This document shows, in pieces, positions 7,898 to 15,961 of a DNA stretch of 64,000 nt (the stretch's first letter is position 1; every line of letters begins with the position of its first letter). The stretch comes from Solobacterium sp. UBA3691 (GTDB lineage: Bacteria; Bacillota_I; Bacilli_A; Erysipelotrichales; Erysipelotrichaceae). Below the pieces are notes generated by a model. That model was not told where the DNA came from. It did not search any database and was given only the letters and a program-made list of their open reading frames with translations. The stretch covers positions 1 through 64,000 of the forward strand of contig DFIS01000037.1 in assembly GCA_002372175.1 (NCBI GenBank), in the 5' to 3' direction. The position numbers were made by a program, and so were the translations under genes.

Positions 7898-8881
7898 ATG
7901 ATGGAAGAACGTCTGCGAGAATGTCTGCGCACTGCTCTGCATTACCATGTGACGGATATTCACTTTAATCTTCAGAAAGACCGGGAGCTGACGATCGAGA
8001 TGCGGGTCAACGGTGTCATACGCATGCTGAAGCCGCAGCCTGATGATCTGCGCTTTTTCCGATACCTGATGTTCCGTGCCGATCTGGATGTCAGTGATAT
8101 CCTGCTGCCGCAGACCGGAAGATTCGAGTTTGAGGTCGACGGCAGGACGCTGGCTCTGCGTCTGGCGCTGGTCTCCAGTCTGCATATGACTTCCGGTGTT
8201 CTGCGTATTCTGAACAATCACAGACCTCTGACCGTCGATATGCTGAGCACCGATCCTCTGCAGAATGACTGGTTTCGTGATATACCGCATCACCGCAGCG
8301 GGTTCTATCTGTTCAGCGGGCCTACCGGCAGCGGCAAGACCACTACTCTGTATACGATACTGAACGAAGTGGAAGGAAAGAAGATCTTTACCCTCGAAGA
8401 TCCCGTCGAGATCTACTACGACAAGTATGTGCAGCTGCAGGTCAATGACAAGATGAATCTCGGCTATGCGGAAGGCATCAAACAGCTGATGAGACATGAC
8501 CCGGATATCGTCATGGTCGGAGAGATCCGTGACAGCGAAGCGGCAGAGATGGCAATACGCTGTGCTCTGACCGGTCATCTGGTCGTCTCGACGATCCATT
8601 CCTCCAGCTGTATTACGGCGATCGAACGTCTGCTGGAGCTTGGTGTATCCTCCTTCCAGCTGCAGGATGTCTTACGCGGCGTGATCAATCAGCGTCTTTA
8701 CAGCACGGACAGCGATCTGCGTATCACTGTCTATGAGATCATGAACAGAAAGGAGCTGATGTACTATTTCAAGCATAAAAGCCACAGTCCAGAGTATCAG
8801 GGACTCACCGAAAAACTCAGCGAATGTATTCAGAACGGGTATCTTACGGAAGCGGAAGCAGCCGAAGATCTTGATCGGTAA
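7898..8881 (+). CDS. comGA: Competence/type II secretion ATPase ComGA
   Basis: This is the traffic ATPase that powers the competence pseudopilus at the inner face of the membrane. The Walker A GPTGSGKTT lies about 40% along, followed by an Asp box and RHDPDIVMVGEIRDSE (Walker B region), then TGHLVVSTIHS. It lacks the tetracysteine zinc site of longer GspE proteins, as ComGA does. I start at the ATGATG at 7898, which has AAGGAGG 13 bases upstream and gives 327 residues. Upstream codons of the open frame run into the efp promoter and look untranslated. It is the first gene of the comG operon. Confidence 0.92.
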   Translation: MMEERLRECLRTALHYHVTDIHFNLQKDRELTIEMRVNGVIRMLKPQPDDLRFFRYLMFRADLDVSDILLPQTGRFEFEVDGRTLALRLALVSSLHMTSGVLRILNNHRPLTVDMLSTDPLQNDWFRDIPHHRSGFYLFSGPTGSGKTTTLYTILNEVEGKKIFTLEDPVEIYYDKYVQLQVNDKMNLGYAEGIKQLMRHDPDIVMVGEIRDSEAAEMAIRCALTGHLVVSTIHSSSCITAIERLLELGVSSFQLQDVLRGVINQRLYSTDSDLRITVYEIMNRKELMYYFKHKSHSPEYQGLTEKLSECIQNGYLTEAEAAEDLDR

Positions 8882-9845
8882 ACTGGACTGTGAAGGTATC
8901 TCCAGACTGCTGAACAGCGGTTTCTCACTGACCGAGACCCTGGATCTGCTGCAGTCAAAGGACAATACTGCTGCCTTTGATCATCTGCGCAGAGAACTGG
9001 CTCAGGGAAAACTGCTGTCTGCCTGTTTTACCGATATTACCCCAAAGGTCTACCGCCGGCATCTTTCCGCCTTTCTGCAGTATCTGCCGTTTCCGGAAGC
9101 TCTGGCCCTGACCGTATCCATCACCAGGGAGAGCGATGCCATGCGTAAGAAGTACCTGCGCAATCTGCTGTATCCATCACTGCTTTTCATCGGCACGATA
9201 CTGGGAATGATCATCTTCAACGAGTTCTGTTTTCCTGCTCTGTATTCACTGATCGAAAGCTTCAACGGTGATCCGGCTCCGTATCTGCACATGCACGCTG
9301 TGATCCGCGTTCTGACATCGGCAGTCATCCTCGTTCTGGTCATCGTCTTTTTCATCCTGCTGTGGATCACTGTAAAGGGCAGACAGATCAACAGCTATCA
9401 GTTCATGCAGAAACATTTTCCCGACAGTATGCTCATCCAGTATGTATCGGCAGAGTTTATCCGCTTCTTCCGCGAATGCATACACTGCAACATACATACA
9501 AGGAAGACCCTGCAGATCATCGCGGATATTCCCAACCGCCCGCTGACAGCGTATCTTGCGGCAACCGTATCGGAATCCCTGTCACAGGGCACCCGTTTCC
9601 TTGAAGCTGTTGACTCCCCTGCCCTTGATTCCCTGCTGCTCAAGTTTATCCGGATCGCTGTCTATTCATCTGATCTGGAGAACATGCTGACAGGTTACCT
9701 GGATCTTTCCCAGCAGAGGCTGGACAGACAATGCCGCCGGATCACCAATACCGTACAGCTGATCTCCTATGCAATGATCGGTGTCGTACTGGTCTTTGTG
9801 TATCAGGTATTGATGTTGCCAATGAATATTCTTACCCAGATCTGA
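8871..9845 (+). CDS. comGB: Competence pseudopilus membrane protein ComGB
   Basis: ComGB is the polytopic GspF-type platform protein that partners ComGA. The 324 residues contain two GspF-like repeats, with hydrophobic segments near 100-125, 145-170 and 295-315. The start is TTG at 8871, overlapping the comGA stop by 11 bases; its ribosome site is weak. The C-terminal coding stretch (LPMNILTQI and stop) is the first unit of the 57-bp repeat array that follows, so the end of this gene has been copied several times. Confidence 0.88.
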   Translation: MIGKLDCEGISRLLNSGFSLTETLDLLQSKDNTAAFDHLRRELAQGKLLSACFTDITPKVYRRHLSAFLQYLPFPEALALTVSITRESDAMRKKYLRNLLYPSLLFIGTILGMIIFNEFCFPALYSLIESFNGDPAPYLHMHAVIRVLTSAVILVLVIVFFILLWITVKGRQINSYQFMQKHFPDSMLIQYVSAEFIRFFRECIHCNIHTRKTLQIIADIPNRPLTAYLAATVSESLSQGTRFLEAVDSPALDSLLLKFIRIAVYSSDLENMLTGYLDLSQQRLDRQCRRITNTVQLISYAMIGVVLVFVYQVLMLPMNILTQI

Positions 9846-10113
9846 TTCACACTTCTCATTGGCGCAAAAGTGTTGCCAATGAGTATTCTTACTCAAATTT
9901 AGTCCGCATTTCTCATTGGCACAGCAGTGCTCCCAATGAATATTCTTACTCAGATTTAGTCCTCACTTCTCATTGGCACAGCAGTGTTGCCAATGAATAT
10001 TCTTACTCAAATTTAGTTAACATTTCTCATTGGCACAGCAGTGTTGCCAATGAATATTCTTACTCAGATTTAGTCCGCATTTCTCATTGGCACAAAAGTG
10101 CTGCCAATGAATA
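9815..10113 (+). repeat. 57-bp tandem palindromic repeat array between comGB and comGC
   Basis: The motif CCAATGA starts at 9819, 9876, 9933, 9990, 10047 and 10104, exactly 57 bases apart: five full units and a partial sixth. Each unit also has TCATTGG, pairing with the next CCAATGA to form hairpins at 9856-9882, 9913-9939, 9970-9996, 10027-10053 and 10084-10110. The 7-base arms are invariant while loops and spacers vary. Unit 1 includes the comGB end and stop codon. Later units repeat the same coding sense followed by TAG. The array fills nearly the whole 292-base comGB-comGC gap, which otherwise holds only the comGC ribosome site. Confidence 0.97.
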
Positions 10114-10137
10114 CTGCTCAGTTATAAAGGAGGTTTT

Positions 10138-10440
10138 ATGAACAGACTGAAAAAAGGCTTTACGCTGCTGGAAATGGTGATCGTTGTGTGTATCATTTCC
10201 ATTCTTTTCCTTCTTACCGTACCAAATATCCAGAAAGTACTGACGATCGTAAACAAGAAAGGATGCGATGCTCAGGTCAAGGTTATCGACTCGGCGATCC
10301 TGCAGTACAGGCTTGAATACGATGAGAATCCCGGGAGTATCAGCGATCTTGTCAGTGCCGGACTGATCACGGATAAGCAGACTTCGTGTGATGATGACCG
10401 CAGTATCGGCATCAGCGGCGGCAAGGCTTATGCGCAGTAA
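10138..10440 (+). CDS. comGC: Major competence pseudopilin ComGC
   Basis: ComGC is the main subunit of the DNA-uptake pseudopilus. A short basic leader (MNRLKK) precedes the prepilin peptidase site G/FTLLEMVIVV with the conserved Glu at +5 and a hydrophobic N-terminal helix. The 100 residues are normal for ComGC. It has the best ribosome site of the operon (AAAGGAGG, 6 bases before ATG), directly after the hairpin repeat array. That placement would favour high output of the major pilin. Confidence 0.95.
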   Translation: MNRLKKGFTLLEMVIVVCIISILFLLTVPNIQKVLTIVNKKGCDAQVKVIDSAILQYRLEYDENPGSISDLVSAGLITDKQTSCDDDRSIGISGGKAYAQ

Positions 10441-10747
10441 AGGGTTTCTGGTGGCGGAAGCTCTGATCGCTGTGTTTGTTTTAAGTCTGCTGACTTCCCT
10501 TACCCTGCAGTACAGAGAACAGACAAAAGATACACGGAAGCTGTTTCCCGATGAATACCTGAGAATACAGAGTGAGAGTATTCTTACCGGAAGAGAAAAG
10601 ACCATGTTCATGGAGCCGGATATCCGTGTTCATTTCAACGGTCAGGGCAATGTTGATCAGGCGAAGACGCTGTACTTTACGCGGCATGGGCACAGCCGGC
10701 GCATCATCATAGAACTCGGAGGCGGACGTCTTGTCATTCCGGACTGA
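10430..10747 (+). CDS. comGD: Minor pseudopilin ComGD-like
   Basis: A 105-residue protein. MRSKG/FLVAEALIAVFVL is a type IV prepilin cleavage site with Glu at +5 followed by a hydrophobic helix. The ATG at 10430 overlaps the comGC end by 11 bases; the longer open frame starts within comGC and is discarded. Position and pilin signature support ComGD. Sequence beyond the N-terminus is poorly conserved, so the letter assignment rests on gene order. Confidence 0.8.
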   Translation: MRSKGFLVAEALIAVFVLSLLTSLTLQYREQTKDTRKLFPDEYLRIQSESILTGREKTMFMEPDIRVHFNGQGNVDQAKTLYFTRHGHSRRIIIELGGGRLVIPD

Positions 10748-10976
10748 GGGGTTCATGCTGACGGATTCTCTGATCGGACTGATCACGGCGGTTGTGATTG
10801 CTGAACTGTGTGCCCTTACCGTCAGGATCCGGCTGAACCAGAGTGTGATCATTACTGACAAGATCAGAGAAAGCGAGGAGAGATATGAAGAGATCATCCG
10901 AGGTATTCCGGCATGTGTGATCGTGTCTGCAGGAGAAGAAAGCGAACCCGGGGATTCCTGCTCGAACAGTTTCTGA
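10731..10976 (+). CDS. comGE: Minor pseudopilin ComGE-like
   Basis: An 81-residue protein starting at TTG 10731 with GGAGG 7-8 bases upstream. TEG/FMLTDSLIGLITAVV resembles a prepilin site, with Asp where Glu is usual at +5, followed by a membrane helix. It overlaps comGD by 17 bases and comGF by 64. The ComGE name is by position in the operon. Confidence 0.7.
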   Translation: MSFRTEGFMLTDSLIGLITAVVIAELCALTVRIRLNQSVIITDKIRESEERYEEIIRGIPACVIVSAGEESEPGDSCSNSF

Positions 10977-11329
10977 TTCCTCTGATCATTGCTCTGATGC
11001 TGGTGCCGGTCATGACTTCGTGTATCGGTATTCTCGGGCATGGCATGTCACTTGCGGATGAGATACAGGATGAGATCGCACTGGCGCAGTTAAGGCATGT
11101 CATGATCGCAGCCAATGACTGTCAGGTATACGGTCCTTCCGTTTCCTGTATCTATCATGAACAGGATATACAGATCGAACAGGTCAACCGTTTTCTGCTG
11201 ATCAGACCCGGTACATGGATCTTTCTGAGTGATGTGGATACCTGCAGCTTTGCGCTTGAGGATCAGTGCATCGTTCTGTACTACCGCCGGGGTGACAGAC
11301 AGTACCGGAGGGTCCTGGTCCATGCGTAG
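10913..11329 (+). CDS. comGF: Minor pseudopilin ComGF-like
   Basis: 138 residues. A basic start (RRRKRTRG) is followed by FLLEQFLIPLIIALMLVPV, a prepilin-like helix with Glu at position 4. The soluble domain ends with paired Tyr-Arg-rich strands (IVLYYRRGDRQYRRV), as in ComGF/PF15980-type proteins. The start ATG overlaps comGE by 64 bases. Confidence in the letter is moderate and comes from order and length. Confidence 0.72.
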   Translation: MCDRVCRRRKRTRGFLLEQFLIPLIIALMLVPVMTSCIGILGHGMSLADEIQDEIALAQLRHVMIAANDCQVYGPSVSCIYHEQDIQIEQVNRFLLIRPGTWIFLSDVDTCSFALEDQCIVLYYRRGDRQYRRVLVHA

Positions 11330-11684
11330 AGGTTTTATCAGTACGTATTATCTGGTGATCTTTCTGATTGCTGCGGGACTTGTGTCTGTGATCCTCGCCA
11401 ACGTCGATAACAGGCTCAAAACAGCCGCAAACATGATACGGGTGAACAAGTATCTGGCCTGTGAGGAAACGGTCGTAAACGGGCTGAAATGCGCTCTCAG
11501 GAATGATGGTCCGGAGAGCGGCACATACACGGTCAGCGGCGTGACATATACAGTCGATGCCGGAGAAAAACAGGCATACGTTACGATCCGTATGCCTGTA
11601 TATGAAGTATTGACTGTATATTATGACAGAGAGACCTGTCATATCTATGATTATGATGTCACTCGGGAAGAGATACCCCTTTAG
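11322..11684 (+). CDS. comGG: Minor pseudopilin ComGG-like
   Basis: 120 residues from ATG 11322, which overlaps the comGF end and has GGAGGG 10 bases upstream. MRRGFISTYYLVIFLIAAG is a short basic leader and hydrophobic helix lacking the +5 Glu, as seen in ComGG/GspK-like tips. It is the last gene of the operon and its end overlaps the convergent hydrolase gene by 26 bases. Confidence 0.7.
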   Translation: MRRGFISTYYLVIFLIAAGLVSVILANVDNRLKTAANMIRVNKYLACEETVVNGLKCALRNDGPESGTYTVSGVTYTVDAGEKQAYVTIRMPVYEVLTVYYDRETCHIYDYDVTREEIPL

Positions 11685-12288
11685 CCACCATCCGCAGATA
11701 TGGATTAGTCAGTTTCTCCTGATGTATCGTACTGTCGGCTCCGTGCCCTGACAGCACCCGGAGATCATCATCACAGCTCAGTATCTTTGTGAGACTGGCT
11801 GCCATCTCCATATCATTACCCGAATAGAGATCGGTGCGCCCGATCGTGCCGGCAAACAGCGTATCACCGGTAAAGAGCACATTGCGGTAGCGGATGATCA
11901 CACTGCCGGAAGTATGTCCCGGTGTAAACATGACATCCACGGTAAATGTACCGATCGTATTCTCTCCTTCCGCAAAGGAAGACATAGGTGCATATACCGG
12001 CCATCCTGCAAGATCCTGTATACCCCTGCTTTTGGAATCGGTCAGGACCCTGTCGCTGTCATGGATATATACAGGACACCCGTAGATATCATAAAGATCA
12101 TCTACAGCTCCTGTATGATCGTGATGACCATGCGTCAGAAGGATCGCATCAACAGTTTCATCCGTCCGGATATGTCTGCGTATCTCGGCGGGATATCTGC
12201 CCGGATCAATGATCAGCACATGCCCGTTATCATGCAGGATAAAGATATTCTCCTGATACTGTCCGATCGGAAGCTTATCGATCTTCAT
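11659..12288 (-). CDS. Metallo-beta-lactamase-fold hydrolase, glyoxalase II-like
   Basis: 209 residues. The metal motif THGHHDHTG near 52 is followed by TPGHTSGS near 130, FTGDTLF near 147 and a C-terminal SGHGADS, the full set of zinc ligands for this fold. Many Bacillota keep a homologue next to comG. It may hydrolyse thioesters such as lactoyl-thiols, but the substrate cannot be read from sequence. It is transcribed toward comG, with a 26-base tail-to-tail overlap. Confidence 0.85.
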   Translation of the reverse strand: MKIDKLPIGQYQENIFILHDNGHVLIIDPGRYPAEIRRHIRTDETVDAILLTHGHHDHTGAVDDLYDIYGCPVYIHDSDRVLTDSKSRGIQDLAGWPVYAPMSSFAEGENTIGTFTVDVMFTPGHTSGSVIIRYRNVLFTGDTLFAGTIGRTDLYSGNDMEMAASLTKILSCDDDLRVLSGHGADSTIHQEKLTNPYLRMVAKGVSLPE

Positions 12289-12294
12289 ACTTAC

Positions 12295-12323
12295 AAAAAA
12301 TAACCGTACAGCGGTTATTTTTT
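12295..12323. terminator. Intrinsic terminator after rpmG
   Basis: AATAACCGC-TGTA-CGGTTATT with T-runs on both sides. On the minus strand it follows the rpmG stop directly, and the stem includes that stop. Confidence 0.85.
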
Positions 12324-12467
12324 CTCCTTGTGAACTGTCTTCTTATTGCAGCGCGGGCAGTACTTGTTGATCTCCATCTTCTCCGCATGTTTACGTTTAT
12401 TACGGGTTCCGATGTAGTTTTCCTCACCGCATACACTGCACTTGAAGGTAATATTTTCTCTGGGCAT
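12315..12467 (-). CDS. rpmG: 50S ribosomal protein L33
   Basis: A 50-residue protein. It reads MPRENITFKCSVCGEENY, then RNKRKH, then KYCPRCNKKTVHKEKK. The two CxxC pairs mark the zinc-binding (C+) form of L33, one of two paralogues common in Bacillota and linked to zinc status. AGGAGG lies 7 bases before the ATG. It has its own promoter and terminator. Confidence 0.97.
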   Translation of the reverse strand: MPRENITFKCSVCGEENYIGTRNKRKHAEKMEINKYCPRCNKKTVHKEKK

Positions 12468-12494
12468 AGTGTAACCTCCTGACTTGCATGTTAG

Positions 12495-12524
12495 AGTATA
12501 TCATAAAGAAAAAACCAAATGCAA
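12495..12524 (-). promoter_or_regulatory. rpmG promoter
   Basis: TTGCAT (12524-12519), an 18-base spacer and TATACT (12500-12495) on the minus strand, 27 bases before the rpmG start. The divergent ispG -10 candidate TATAAT (12551-12556) lies in the same intergenic region. Confidence 0.65.
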
Positions 12525-12575
12525 TAGTATATACTTTTCTTCAAAGATACTATAATGTGAGCACACGGAGGATTT

Positions 12576-13637
12576 ATGAAACGTACAGAAACCCGACCCA
12601 TTTATGTAGGAAACATACAGATCGGAGGACAGAACCGCTGTGTCCTGCAGTCCATGACCAACGTTCCCGCCAAGAATGTTCAGGCAAGTATTGAGCAGAT
12701 CAATGAACTTGCGGAACACGGCTGTGAGATCGTACGCATGGCTGTACTGGATGAGGAAGATGCCCTGGCTATTCCCGTCATCAAAAAAGGTGTAACTGTC
12801 CCTCTGGTCGCAGATATTCACTTCAATTACCGGCTCGCCCTGCTTTCCCTTGAAGGCGGTATCGACGCCGTCAGGATCAATCCCGGAAACATCGGCTCCC
12901 GTGAACATACCGAAGCTGTCGTACGCATGTGCAAGGAAAGAAACGTACCGATCAGGATCGGCATCAATTCCGGTTCCCTCGAGAAGCAGTTTCTGGAACA
13001 GTACGGTCCTACCGCCGAAGCCATGATCGCCAGCGCCGACAGACATGTACAGATCCTTGAAGATCTGGATTTCCATGATATCTGCCTGTCTTTCAAGTCC
13101 AGCAGTCCGGCATTGACGATCGATGCCTACGAACTGGCATCAGAGCACTATCCGTATCCCCTGCATCTCGGGGTGACCGAAGCCGGCGGCTTTACCGAAA
13201 GTGCTGTCAAGTCATCAGCCGCATTAGGCACTCTGCTTCACGAAGGCATCGGCGATACGATACGCATCTCTGTTTCCGGACCGCCTAAGGATGAACTGAT
13301 CATCGGCAAGCAGCTTCTCAAATGCTTCGACCTGATCAAGGGCGTACCGGATCTGGTTGCCTGCCCGACCTGCGGACGTATCCAGTATGACATGCTGCCG
13401 ATCGTACGCGAGATGGAAAACTATCTGGCAACGATCCACAGTGATATCACTGTTGCCGTGATGGGCTGTCCCGTCAACGGTGTGCAGGAAGCTTCCCGTG
13501 CAGATGTCGGTATAGCCGGCGGCAGTAAAGGCGGCCTGCTCTTCCGCAAAGGTGAAGTGATCCGCACTGTTCCGCAGAACGAACTGGCATCTGCCCTGAA
13601 AGCGGAGATCGAAGCCATTCTCAGAGAGAATCAGTAA
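12576..13637 (+). CDS. ispG: 4-hydroxy-3-methylbut-2-enyl diphosphate synthase (IspG)
   Basis: IspG is the iron-sulfur enzyme converting MEcPP to HMBPP in the MEP isoprenoid pathway. 353 residues. The N-terminal TIM-barrel half contains VGNIQIGG and DIHFNYRLAL. The C-terminal half has the cluster ligands CPTCGR and MGCPVNGVQEA. CGGAGG lies six bases before the start. Together with ispH at 15962 it shows the organism makes isoprenoids by the MEP route. Confidence 0.96.
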   Translation: MKRTETRPIYVGNIQIGGQNRCVLQSMTNVPAKNVQASIEQINELAEHGCEIVRMAVLDEEDALAIPVIKKGVTVPLVADIHFNYRLALLSLEGGIDAVRINPGNIGSREHTEAVVRMCKERNVPIRIGINSGSLEKQFLEQYGPTAEAMIASADRHVQILEDLDFHDICLSFKSSSPALTIDAYELASEHYPYPLHLGVTEAGGFTESAVKSSAALGTLLHEGIGDTIRISVSGPPKDELIIGKQLLKCFDLIKGVPDLVACPTCGRIQYDMLPIVREMENYLATIHSDITVAVMGCPVNGVQEASRADVGIAGGSKGGLLFRKGEVIRTVPQNELASALKAEIEAILRENQ

Positions 13638-13640
13638 TCC

Positions 13641-13663
13641 AAGCCCTTCGGGGCTTTTCTTAT
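13641..13663 (+). terminator. Intrinsic terminator of ispG
   Basis: AAGCCC-TTCG-GGGCTT with a UUCG tetraloop, followed by TTCTTATT. Confidence 0.85.
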
Positions 13664-13683
13664 TCCTGTAAAGAAAACAGACA

Positions 13684-14544
13684 TCACTGTCTGTTCTCCT
13701 GGTCATACCTCTGCTTGAGCATGCGGATCTCTTCCGCATACGGCGGTTTGTCATCAATGTACGGGGTCTCGAGGATCTTCGGGATCGCTGCCAGACGGGG
13801 ATTGGCAAATACCCTGTACAGATTCTCAAAGCCGATCTGTCCCTGTCCGAGATTGGCATGCCGGTCCTTGCGTGCTCCCCGTTCATTTTTGGAATCATTC
13901 AGGTGGATCACATGCATGCGCTCCAGTCCCAGCACGGCATCGAACCTGTCCAGAACACTGTCGATATCGGCGATATCATACCCGGCATCATGCGTATGAC
14001 AGGTGTCAAAGCATATACCGTAAGTCTCGGGATGATCAAGACGCTCCAGGATCGCTGCCAGTTCCTCAAAGCTCTTCCCGATCTCGCTGCCCTTGCCGGC
14101 CATCGTCTCAAGACAGATCACGATCCCTTCAGGCAGTTTTCCCACACGGTTAAGCTGCTCGGCACAGGTGCGGATACCGGTCTCCGTATCGGTCGTTGTA
14201 TAGGAACCGGGATGCAGGACGATGTATCTGGCACCGATGGCAACCGTGCGGCTGATCTCCTTCTGCAGGAATTCCACCGCCAGCTCAGCAACTTCCGGCT
14301 TCACGCTGTTGGCAGGATTGATGATATACGGGGCATGGACGATCACATGTTCCGCCGGGATCCCGTTTTCCTGAAGCAATGCATGCATCTCATCAATATG
14401 CAGAGCTTCCATCGGCAGACGTCTGGTATTCTGCGGTGCTCCAGTATACAACATCATCGCGTTGGCATCATAACTCAGGGCTTCCCTGACCGATCCTTCA
14501 AGATAGTCAGGTGATGCCATCCTGACATGACTACCGATGATCAT
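13684..14544 (-). CDS. nfo: Endonuclease IV (AP endonuclease)
   Basis: This enzyme cleaves DNA at abasic sites in base-excision repair using three zinc ions. 286 residues from the ATG at 14544 (MIIGSHVRMASPDYL). The family signatures LHPGSY near 115, LETMAGKG near 140, GICFDTCHTHDAGYD near 175 and HLNDSKNERGARKDRH near 215 are all present. It overlaps the helicase stop by 14 bases with no clear ribosome site, so it is probably translated by coupling. The longer frame inside the helicase gene is rejected. Confidence 0.94.
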   Translation of the reverse strand: MIIGSHVRMASPDYLEGSVREALSYDANAMMLYTGAPQNTRRLPMEALHIDEMHALLQENGIPAEHVIVHAPYIINPANSVKPEVAELAVEFLQKEISRTVAIGARYIVLHPGSYTTTDTETGIRTCAEQLNRVGKLPEGIVICLETMAGKGSEIGKSFEELAAILERLDHPETYGICFDTCHTHDAGYDIADIDSVLDRFDAVLGLERMHVIHLNDSKNERGARKDRHANLGQGQIGFENLYRVFANPRLAAIPKILETPYIDDKPPYAEEIRMLKQRYDQENRQ

Positions 14545-15901
14545 CACTGTTATTGAGAGCTTTCTGTCTCTCCTTAAAGTAAGCTTTCTTCTCTTCCTTG
14601 ATCTTGGAGCGGATAAACTCCCGTTTCTTCTTCCGGTGCAGCTCTTCAATCGCCCTCTCCCGTTTTTTCTTATATCCGGGTTTGACCTTGGTATTCTTCT
14701 TTGTCATCATCTTGGCAATCTCTGTCTTCAGCTCATCATCCTTACGGCGTCTCTGTCCGAGCGGTTTCAGATCATTCCAGGAACCATTGCGGAAACGGCG
14801 GTGGTAAAAACGTATACCCATCCGCTGCAGAGAACGGATCGCTTCTTTGTCCTCATCTTTGTAGAGAGCATAGCAGACACCGTCGGCACCGGCTCTTCCG
14901 GTCCTTCCCGAACGGTGGATATAGAACGACAGATCATTGGGGAAACCGCAGGAGATCACGTGTGTTACGGTATCGATATCGATACCGCGGGCTGCGAGGT
15001 CCGTTGCCACAACGTAGGTATTCCTGCCGCTCTGCAGATCCTTCAGGGCCTGTTTGCGCTTTCTGCTCTCCAGATTGCCATGGATCTCGGTGACCGGAAT
15101 ATCATGGCTTCTGAGCTCTTCCGCAAGCTTTTCCGCCTCTTCTCTGGTATTTGTAAAGATCAGGCAGGTATATGGATTAAACCCCGGCAGGATCGATCTG
15201 ATCGTCTCTGCATATGTATGGTGATAGCACGGCACCAGGATATGGGTGATCTTCGGATCAAAGGATGTATCTTCCTCAGCCTTCATCGTGATCGGATGGT
15301 GCATGTACTTCTTCAGGAACGGTTTCAGCTGTTCCGGAATGGTAGCGGAAAAAGCCAGCATCTGCAGATCATCCGGCATTCTTCCGGCAAAGGCATCAAT
15401 GTCGTTCAGAAAGCCGTATTCCAGCGTCATATCCGCTTCATCGACCACCAGCATGCTGACCTTGTCAATACGCAGCACGGCACTGTCCAGAAACAGATCG
15501 CGGATACGTCCCGGCGTACCGATCACAAGATGAGGCTGACGGTTCTGCAGCTGCTCCACATCGGAACTGCGCTGTCTGCCGCCGACATAGAGACCGATAC
15601 GCAGGTCAGGATCGACTTCTGTCATTACCTTTGCCTTCTCAAAGATCTGCACAGCCAGTTCTCTGGTCGGTGCCGTGATGACCGCATAGGGCCAGTCAGC
15701 GGAAGTATCGATCATCTCCATCAGCGGGATCAGATATGCATGTGTCTTGCCGGTACCGGTCTTGCTGAGGGCGATCACGTCCTTCTTCTTCAGTACGGCA
15801 GGAATGACCTTTTCCTGGATCACGGTTGCTTCCCGGAAGCCGTTCTTCTCAATAAAAGCTAAAGTCTTATCACTTAAATTCAATGTATCAAATCTTTTCA
15901 T
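14531..15901 (-). CDS. DEAD-box ATP-dependent RNA helicase
   Basis: 456 residues. Motifs run in order: KTGTGKT (I), PTRELA (Ia), GTPGR (Ib), DEAD (II), SAT (III) and HRSGRTGR (VI). A strongly basic tail (KKKRERAIEELHRKKKREF) resembles CshB/YfmL-like helicases with RNA-binding extensions. It probably acts in ribosome assembly or mRNA turnover, especially in the cold. It is transcribed divergently from ispH, and nfo follows in the same transcript. Confidence 0.92.
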   Translation of the reverse strand: MKRFDTLNLSDKTLAFIEKNGFREATVIQEKVIPAVLKKKDVIALSKTGTGKTHAYLIPLMEMIDTSADWPYAVITAPTRELAVQIFEKAKVMTEVDPDLRIGLYVGGRQRSSDVEQLQNRQPHLVIGTPGRIRDLFLDSAVLRIDKVSMLVVDEADMTLEYGFLNDIDAFAGRMPDDLQMLAFSATIPEQLKPFLKKYMHHPITMKAEEDTSFDPKITHILVPCYHHTYAETIRSILPGFNPYTCLIFTNTREEAEKLAEELRSHDIPVTEIHGNLESRKRKQALKDLQSGRNTYVVATDLAARGIDIDTVTHVISCGFPNDLSFYIHRSGRTGRAGADGVCYALYKDEDKEAIRSLQRMGIRFYHRRFRNGSWNDLKPLGQRRRKDDELKTEIAKMMTKKNTKVKPGYKKKRERAIEELHRKKKREFIRSKIKEEKKAYFKERQKALNNSDDHR

Positions 15902-15941
15902 ACGATTACCTGTTTACTATAATTAGCAGTGTAATTATAAC
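15895..15941. promoter_or_regulatory. Divergent promoters of ispH and the DEAD-box gene
   Basis: On the plus strand TTTTCA (15895-15900), 17 bases, TATAAT (15918-15923) serves ispH. On the minus strand TGtTATAAT (TATAAT at 15939-15934) serves the helicase. The ispH -35 overlaps the helicase start region, so the two initiation events may interfere. Confidence 0.55.
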
Positions 15942-15961
15942 AGATTTATGAGGTCAGCCAT

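Noticed and set aside
9815..10113. CRISPR array at the comG repeats
   Set aside because: The units are contiguous tandem copies with no unique spacers, there are no cas genes, and the repeat contains the comGB coding end.
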